DNA of 11,943 nt from Geosiphon pyriformis (lineage: Eukaryota > Glomeromycota > Glomeromycetes > Archaeosporales > Geosiphonaceae): contig JAAOMT010000570.1 of NCBI GenBank assembly GCA_016748015.1, positions 390,306 to 402,248 on the forward strand. The letters run 5' to 3'. The notes beneath the pieces were generated by a model. That model made no database searches, had not been told where the DNA came from, and worked only from the letters and a program-made list of their open reading frames with translations. The position numbers and the translations under genes are program-made. Positions 6,885 through 11,943 of the stretch are shown here, piece by piece; position 1 is the stretch's first letter, and each line of letters begins with the position of its first letter.

Positions 6885-7340
6885 CAATATCAATTACTTC
6901 CTCTCATAATTGCTTATTCCCCTTTCCTTACCTTCAAGTATCTATTTGTTGGCATTCACATACCTTATCTTTTCCCCTTCTTGATTTGTATTTGTTAGAA
7001 TTAGCCTAAGAAGCAATTGGCTTGCTCTTGTAATTCATTGAATAAAGAAATGATTAAAAAGCACAATGATACCTGTTATTGATTTTAAGAATCGCTGAGT
7101 TGAGGCATAGAATAATAGCAGCAGTGTTATCTTGTTGACAATTATGGACTATTCCTCTACCTTCAGATTTAAGAAAAGATTAGCAACTGTGATTTTTATG
7201 AGACTGATCACACACATTGAATTCCTACTTATTCAATTTGCTCCCTTATTGTAATTCCTTCTTTGTTTATTTCCATCACCCTACAATACTGTTCTCTCTT
7301 GCTATCCATTAGCTTGTTACTCCAACCCGTAACATAAAAG

Positions 7341-7357
7341 TGGTGCTCCCTGTGAGG
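7341..7357 (+). promoter_or_regulatory. Element B primer binding site
   Basis: TGGTGCTCCCTGTGAGG lies 6 bases after the LTR end and is the same 17 bases as in element C. TGG pairs with the tRNA CCA end; the remainder fits a discriminator, a 7-base acceptor and a 5-base T-stem segment. The match to C stops at its end. Confidence 0.85.
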
Positions 7358-7386
7358 TTGTCAAAATTCACTTATTCCCTCATTGT

Positions 7387-8937
7387 ATGGGTGATTACTC
7401 ATATCTGCCACAGCAATCAGAAGAACACTTTGTAGTACACAACAGAAACGACCAAAGTTTCATTGAACTTAATTTTCTGCCCTCCTGCTTGATCTGCTTC
7501 TCCCTTGAAGAACAATCTAGTAGACAATTCCAAGACTTTTGGAACTGGTTCCTGAACGAGCATTTAGCTGAAACCTATACAGCTTATACAACTTATTACT
7601 TTGACCAAGCTTATTTTGAAAATGACTTTGAAGAAAGAAACAACAGTATCAATCAGCTCTTATATTCTGCAACCTTTGAACAACAGCCCCCTGATTTCGA
7701 ATATCTGAATCATCAAATCCATATTTGGATTGCTGGCCATCAAACAATTGAAACTCTCTTTGAAACAGAAGAAGAAAGCTACCAAACTGTTCCTGTTTTT
7801 GATCTTTTATCAAGCAAATCAGACTCGTCTACACAAACAGTTACCCCTGAACCAATGGTTAATGACCCCATGCAAGTAAACATTCTGGCTGCCCTCCAAG
7901 GTATACAAACTGCTCTAAGGCAAAGAAACAACACCCCAATACTATTATTTAGAGGTGATGCACAAGATCCAATTAAATGGTTGGATGACTTTGAAAGAGC
8001 TGTTACAACCAATCAATATTATGATGAGTACAAGTTCCAAATCATTGGTGGCTACCTTCAAAAATCTCCTGCTACCTGGTTCTCACAAGAAACAGATGCC
8101 AATGCCCAGCAAAGAATCATTAGATGGACATCAGCAAATGTGGGAGATATCAATACTTCTTTCACTACCCAATTTGAAAACAAGTTCAGAACCCCAATAT
8201 TAATATCAAAATGGCATATGGAATTGGAAAGAAGAACCCAAGGTCCCAGTGAAGTTGTAACCAAATATGCCAAAGCAATCAGAAAGTTAATCAAACGAGT
8301 AGACACTGGAAGAAATTGGACAGAAGAGCAGAAAATTCATTTCTTCACAAAAGGATTGAGAACTAATCTATCGTATGCTCTTTGGCCCCTCCTGGCCCTG
8401 AAAGATAATCTCACCATAGATATGGCCATTGAATTAGCACAAAGAATTGAAGACAACCAAAGGATGCACTTGGGATCCACACTACCAGTTTTTGCTCCTG
8501 TTCCTGTCATGGCTCCTGCCCCTCAAATGGCTGCTACTTCTTTTGCCACTCACACTCAAGATCCAAATGAACAGTTAATAGACAGACTCACAGCAAATCT
8601 TGCTCGGTTATTAGAACCCTTAACCCAAACAGTCAGAGAAAATTAGCAACCACAAAGACCCAGATTTGAACCACACTTCAATCAGCCCCAGCAACCACCT
8701 TATCAAAGACAACAAAATTGTGGCCCACCTGTATGCTATTGCTGTGGATTAACTGGACACTTTTCAAGAGATTGCAACAATCCTCCACTACCTCCACCAG
8801 TTCCCAGAAACAATGATGCTCAGAACAACAGACCCAATAACAACAATGTGCCCAACCAAAAACCCAATCATGCCAACATCAATTTCTTTGGAGAAGATCT
8901 TCTAGTTGAAGCCACTGTTTATCAGCCTTTAAACTAG
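7387..8937 (+). pseudogene. gag: Element B Gag: N-terminal domain, capsid and CCHC nucleocapsid, with an internal TAG
   Basis: The ATG at 7387 is the first in this frame after the primer site. Residues 1-150 form an acidic, aromatic-rich N-terminal domain that I do not recognise and that does not resemble the A/C Gag start. The capsid domain (about 185-355) shows LLFRGDAQDPIKWLDDFERA, ATWFSQE, FENKFRTP, VTKYAKAIRKLIKRV, FFTKGLR and a MAIELAQRIE tail, matching the retrotransposon capsid family. A Pro/Ala-rich linker follows. TAG at 8644-8646 interrupts the frame, which then continues through a Gln/Pro-rich region to the knuckle CYCCGLTGHFSRDC at 8734-8775 (C-x2-C-x4-H-x4-C) and ends at tandem TAGs, 8935 and 8938. 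The last codons form a frameshift site. The TAG may be a nonsense mutation or a readthrough site. Confidence 0.9.
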
Positions 8938-9780
8938 TAGGCACACCTCCAAAGGGTGAGAGTGCAAACCAACCAGAAGAAAACCCCTTTTATGCTTTTA
9001 ACTTAACTGATGATGACCATGACATGAATAAATTAGCAATTAACCCCTCTGAATCCACAAGAAAGAAAAAAAAAGCCAAAGTTGATTTTGTTCTAGACCC
9101 CAATAAAGCTTCTACATCAACTGCTGACAACAATAAGCCCCCAAAAGCCAAAGTTTTCAAGAACTCTCCAAAGTTGGAACCCCCAGAAATAGTACAAAAA
9201 TCCGGTCCCTATTCTGTTGTCAAAGACCTTATAGAAACCCCAGCACATATAATCTTTGGCCAATTGATGACCCATTCACAATTCAGAAAAGATCTTTGCA
9301 AATCTCTGATTTCAAAGAAAAAGACACCTAAAACCAATAAACGCCCTTGCCAAGCTGGACTTGCTGACAATAGCAATGTCACTCCTCTAATTTGTAAAGC
9401 CCAAGTGGCTGGCTACTTCATCAATTTGATCCTAGACAGTGAATCATCTGTTAGTGTTATCGCCAAACACTTTCTTGAAGCAATTGGCAGAAAAATTGAT
9501 GAACCATTCACATGACCAATGACCAATGTGTATGGTGATAAGAAAAAAGGGCTTGGCATAGCCAAAGCTATTCCTGTTCGCATCAATGGCATCAGCATTG
9601 AAACTGATATGGAAGTGTCTGAAGCAAAAGAATACACCATTACTGTTGGCAATAAATGGCTCAAGAAAGCAAAGGCTTTGCTTGATTATGAACTCTGTAA
9701 ACTAACCATCAGATGTGGTGAGAAACCCATTGTGGTTAAGTGTCACCATTGGACAACTCCCCCAGTACCCAAGCAGAGCC
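8910..9780 (+). pseudogene. pol: Element B Pol: aspartic protease with altered DSG motif (DSE)
   Basis: Pol opens in the -1 frame; it has no ATG until 9024 and is expected to be made as a Gag-Pol fusion by frameshifting. A Lys-rich linker leads to a segment PAHIIFGQLMTHSQFRKDL (9240-9297), a pattern often seen before Gypsy proteases. The protease has LILDSESSVSVI, where Glu (GAA, 9441-9443) replaces the Gly of the D-S/T-G active site, one G-to-A step. TGA at 9513-9515 interrupts the domain, which continues with a C-terminal part containing ITVGNKWLKKAKALLDYEL, equivalent to the VGNDWL region of element A. The role would be cutting Gag and Gag-Pol. Both the substitution and the stop argue that this copy is inactive. 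Confidence 0.82.
8928..8965 (+). promoter_or_regulatory. Programmed -1 frameshift signal at the gag-pol junction
   Basis: The Gag frame ends CCT TTA AAC TAG TAG. T-TTA-AAC is a canonical X-XXY-YYZ slippery heptamer in the right phase (8928-8934), immediately before the stop. Slipping back one base gives TTT AAA CTA GTA and enters the protease frame, which is open only from 8910, so both frames overlap by just 25 bases and the heptamer is inside. Downstream, CACC (8944-8947) can pair with GGTG (8955-8958) around a 7-base loop, or GCAC (8941-8944) with GTGC (8962-8965), a modest stem at normal spacing. The function is inferred. Confidence 0.8.
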
Positions 9781-10121
9781 CAGAAGAAAATGAATCAGAT
9801 GAATCAGATGATGAAGAAAGTGAGGAAGAAGAAAAACAAGAAGAACAAGAAGAAACTGCTGAACTCGCCTATACCATCTTCACTAGCAATGGCAAACCAC
9901 TAGATAATGTCAAGGCAGATAAAGAAGGAATTATTGTCAATGGCAAGCTGATCTGCTGGCCTTATTATGACATGCTCAGAAGAACCTTTGACAGAAAACC
10001 AGGCAAAAAAGCCAAATACAGTTATTGGTGGCATGGTTCTTGTGCCCGGTGCTGGTGCGACAAACCATTGTACTCTCCTAGCAATGAATGCATGTCCTGT
10101 CTGATCTATTACAAAGATTGA
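9781..10121 (+). pseudogene. Element B Pol: acidic tract and Cys-rich module between protease and RT
   Basis: In the protease frame, an acidic run dominated by Glu and Asp (9784-9860) is followed by a small domain with NGKPLDNVKADKEGIIVNGK and then a Cys cluster. The cluster at about 10041-10107 reads CARCWCDKPLYSPSNECMSC, that is C-x2-C-x-C-x10-C-x2-C, preceded by YSYWWHG. Spacing suggests one bound zinc ion. I do not recognise a named family; the function is unknown. Its position after the protease parallels the larger Cys-rich module of element A. TGA at 10119-10121 ends the open stretch but the frame stays open beyond it into RT, so it is an interruption rather than the natural end. There is no dUTPase domain here. 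Confidence 0.65.
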
Positions 10122-11030
10122 GAACTAATCAGCTTGATACTCCGAAAGGAAATAAAAGAAGTCCAAAAGTCCTTTGAAAACAAACCACCTGAAATCCAAT
10201 CACTGGTTGTAGAACAAAGAGAACCTTCTTCAAAAGAAAGAAAAGTAGACATTGAAAACCTGCTGGCTAGAAACAGCCCAGTTATCTCAAAAGAAGGTGA
10301 ACCTCCTGAATGTACACATGTAATACAATACACTATCATCACCAGAGAAACTTGCCCCATCCATTTGAAGTCCTATCAATCCAACAGGCACAATGATGAG
10401 TTTATCAAAAAAGAAATAACCCGAATGAAAACCTTTGGATTCATACAGGAAACCAAGAGTGAATGGGCATTCCCAGTTGTAGTGGTATTCAAGAAAGGAG
10501 GAACCCTACGCTTTTGTGTTGACTATCGCCAATTAAATGCCATTACTGAAAGAGACATATACCCACTTCCCAAGATTGATGCAATGCTAGACCAATTCCA
10601 TGGTGCCACTTTTTTCTCAACCATTGACTTAACTGCTGGATTCTGGCAAGTAGAGATGAATTCAGAAAGCAGAAAGAAAACTGCCTTTATCACCAAATAT
10701 GGTACCTACGAATTCACAGTCATGCCTTTTGGTCTTATAAATGCCCCTCCCATATTTCAATGCTTAATGAACAAAGTATTTAAATCAGTAAAAGAAAACT
10801 TTGTTCTAGTTTACTTGAATGACATAATGATATACTCAAAAACCTGGGATGAACACCTTGAACATTTGCAAAAGGTTTTTGACCTCCTTAGAAATGCTGG
10901 TCTTAAGATCAATCCAATCAAATCATTCTTTGAACGTTAATTCACCCAGTTTCTTGGCCATCTTATTACAAAAGATGGAATCTTCCCTGATCTAGCCAAA
11001 ATTGAAAAAGTTCAAAACATTAGACAACCA
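10122..11030 (+). pseudogene. pol: Element B Pol: reverse transcriptase with altered catalytic motif (YLND)
   Basis: Same frame as the protease. RT motifs are RFCVDYRQLN (about 10509-10538), FFSTIDLTAGFWQVEM with the first metal-binding Asp codon at 10626-10628, TVMPFGLINAPPIFQCLM, and VLVYLNDIMIYSKTW. The YxDD box reads Tyr-Leu-Asn-Asp; the Asn codon AAT at 10818-10820 is one G-to-A change from GAT. GLINAPPIFQC also departs from the usual GLTNAPATFQR. TAA at 10938-10940 interrupts the palm/thumb, after which FTQFLGHLITKDGI continues in frame. An active enzyme would make cDNA from the element RNA, primed by a tRNA at 7341. Loss of a catalytic Asp and the stop make activity unlikely. Confidence 0.92.
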
Positions 11031-11621
11031 ATGAATGTTCATGAACTATGCTTTTTTCTTGGTTTGGCCTCCTATTATTGCAAGTTTGTCAAGGATTTCT
11101 CCAAAATCGCTGCTCCTCTCAATCAGCTACTTAGAAAAAACATCAATCATTACAGGAGCACTCATCAACAAAAAGCATTTGAAATTCTGAAGGAAAAACT
11201 GGTTACAGAACCCATCCTCATGCAACCTAATTTGGATCAACCTTTTATCCTCTACACTGATACATCTGGCTATAGACTTGGTGCTGTTCTTTCCCAAAAA
11301 GATGAAGATAACAGAGAACATGCTATAGCATATGCCAGTAGAACTCTTACACCAGCAGAAAGGAACTACTCAGTCATTGAGCAGGAATGCTTAGCAGTAG
11401 TTTGGGCTACCAGCTACTGGGACAAATATCTTAAGGATGTGAAATTTTTGGTGGTAACAGATCACCAAGCTTTGGTTTGGCTATGCAACAAAAGAAACCT
11501 GGAACATAAACGGATAACTCGCTGGATACTCCACTTGGACGAATTTGACTATGACATTCAACACCGCAAAGGAGCTAATCATCAAAACACTGACGCTCTC
11601 TCCAGACTTACCATCCAGTGA
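11031..11621 (+). pseudogene. pol: Element B Pol: RT connection and RNase H
   Basis: This continues the Pol frame. The connection region has FFLGLASYYCKFVKDFSKIAAPL. The RNase H domain spans about 11220-11610: LYTDTSGYRLGAVLS (first Asp, residue 77 from 11031), SVIEQECLAVVW (Glu117), VVTDHQALVWL (Asp144) and NTDALSRL (Asp188). All four expected catalytic acids are present, though the usual TDAS reads TDTS and GYGLG reads GYRLG. It would remove the RNA strand during cDNA synthesis. The frame ends at TGA 11619, followed by TAG and TAA, while integrase continues in another frame, so the ending is probably due to an indel near 11594-11621. Confidence 0.88.
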
Positions 11622-11943
11622 TAGTAAAACCCTCTCAAACCAAACCAACTTAATTATTTGTAACTCCCCCACAAACAAACACAATAATGGACTTGGACAA
11701 CTACTCTGCTTTAATGAAATTTTTGGGTAAAGGACAATACCCGCCAAACTATACTTGACAGCAAAGAGAACATTTGCGCAAACAATCAAATTTCTATTTG
11801 ATTCACCAGAACCAGTTATATAAAAGAAATAGAAAAGATCCTGACCGCCCCCAGAGAGTCATTAGATTTGAAGAAAGAGAAATTGTGATCTACAATATGT
11901 ACACTGATCCATTAGCTGGACACTTTGGAAAAACAAAAACAAT
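11594..11943 (+). pseudogene. pol: Element B Pol: N-terminal part of integrase (partial, broken)
   Basis: This lies in a frame different from RNase H. A linker with MDLDNYSALMKFLGKGQYPP leads to QQREHLRKQSNFYLIHQNQLYKRN, then RVIRFEEREIVIYNMYTDPLAGHFGKTKT cut by the edge, the pattern of the Gypsy integrase zinc-binding domain. The second His is present (GHFG). The position of the first His, normally H-x-D-P-x-x-GH, holds Tyr (TAC, 11900-11902), one C-to-T change from CAC. Stops at 11651-11653 (TAA) and 11756-11758 (TGA) interrupt it. The Cys pair, catalytic DDE core and any chromodomain lie outside the window. Integrase would insert cDNA into the genome. Confidence 0.8.

Larger units (their letters stand above)
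6717..7334 (+). repeat. Element B 5' LTR (618 bp)
   Basis: It begins TGTTACAG and ends CCCGTAACA, giving TG...CA termini with a 6-bp inverted repeat TGTTAC/GTAACA. The left boundary is supported independently, because homology between the gag of C and the gag of A ends at the same place. It contains a TATA box, short direct repeats upstream of it (TTAGCCAC at 6760 and 6781; TTTAGATAG twice) and AATAAA hexamers. The primer binding site follows after 6 bases. No gene is seen in it. Confidence 0.8.
6717..11943 (+). mobile_element. Element B: degenerate Ty3/Gypsy LTR retrotransposon with a gag-pol -1 frameshift signal
   Basis: The order LTR, primer binding site, Gag with zinc knuckle, frameshift site, protease, acidic and Cys-rich segments, RT, RNase H, integrase is that of Ty3/Gypsy elements. 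The Pol frame is continuous from 8910 to 11621 apart from stops at 9513, 10119 and 10938. Integrase lies in another frame, with stops at 11651 and 11756, and the right edge cuts it, so the 3' LTR is not visible. Changed catalytic residues in protease and RT agree with a dead copy. The five bases before the LTR (6712-6716, CATAT) are the candidate target duplication. Confidence 0.93.

Noticed and set aside
5677-7386. tRNA, rRNA or small RNA gene in the non-coding stretch
   Set aside because: I looked for cloverleaf-type inverted pairs and conserved T-loop sequence and saw none; the stretch is explained by LTRs, primer sites and leader sequence.
7779-8306. Minus-strand and alternate plus-strand frames within the B Gag
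   Set aside because: They overlap the capsid coding region, which has clear family motifs in its own frame.
107-11758. Alternative genetic code (for example TAA/TAG as Gln or TGA as Trp) to explain the many in-frame stops
   Set aside because: All three stop codons occur, TGA falls where different residues are expected, and the same copies have lost catalytic residues and carry a frame-breaking deletion. Ordinary decay explains everything.
11545-11789. Reading frames at 11545-11730 (plus) and 11481-11789 (minus) as genes
   Set aside because: They overlap the RNase H and integrase coding sequence in other frames and show no domain.

Overview
The window is eukaryotic transposon DNA, most likely from a fungus. 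It holds parts of three Ty3/Gypsy-type LTR retrotransposons and no recognisable host gene. The DNA is AT-rich, the reading frames are Gag and Pol polyproteins, and I see no bacterial operon structure, tRNA or rRNA. The protein style (a long Gag, a Cys-rich module after the protease, a dUTPase-like domain in Pol, an RNase H ending in a DALSRL-type motif) recalls Gypsy elements of early-diverging fungi such as Glomeromycotina. That placement is a weak inference.

Region by region: element A lies on the minus strand from 5676 down past base 1. Read 5' to 3' it has a 344-bp LTR (5333-5676), a primer binding site (5314-5330), Gag (5250-3787), a CCHC zinc knuckle plus aspartic protease (3786-2659), a Cys-rich module and a dUTPase domain (2658-about 1475), then reverse transcriptase and the first part of RNase H, cut by the window edge. 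Element C is a plus-strand remnant: LTR-like DNA with a TATA-like palindrome and a 23-bp tandem repeat (5677-about 6198), a primer binding site (6209-6225) and the start of a gag gene (6269-6716) homologous to that of A. Element B is on the plus strand: a 618-bp LTR (6717-7334), a primer binding site identical to that of C (7341-7357), Gag (7387-8937), a -1 frameshift signal TTTAAAC (8928-8934), protease, acidic and Cys-rich segments, reverse transcriptase, RNase H, and the N-terminal part of integrase, cut by the right edge.

The layout is nested. B appears inserted in the gag gene of C, and A appears inserted, in the opposite orientation, in or beside the 5' LTR of C. All three copies are degenerate. 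A has six in-frame stops, a dUTPase deletion with a frame change, and YLDN instead of YLDD in RT. B has six in-frame stops, DSE instead of DSG in protease, YLND instead of YLDD in RT, and a frame break before integrase. C has one stop and is truncated.

The most notable points are the well-placed -1 frameshift heptamer at the end of the B gag, the dUTPase domain inside the A polyprotein, Cys-rich modules at the same polyprotein position in A and B, and B and C sharing a primer binding site although the only gag pair I can align is A and C.
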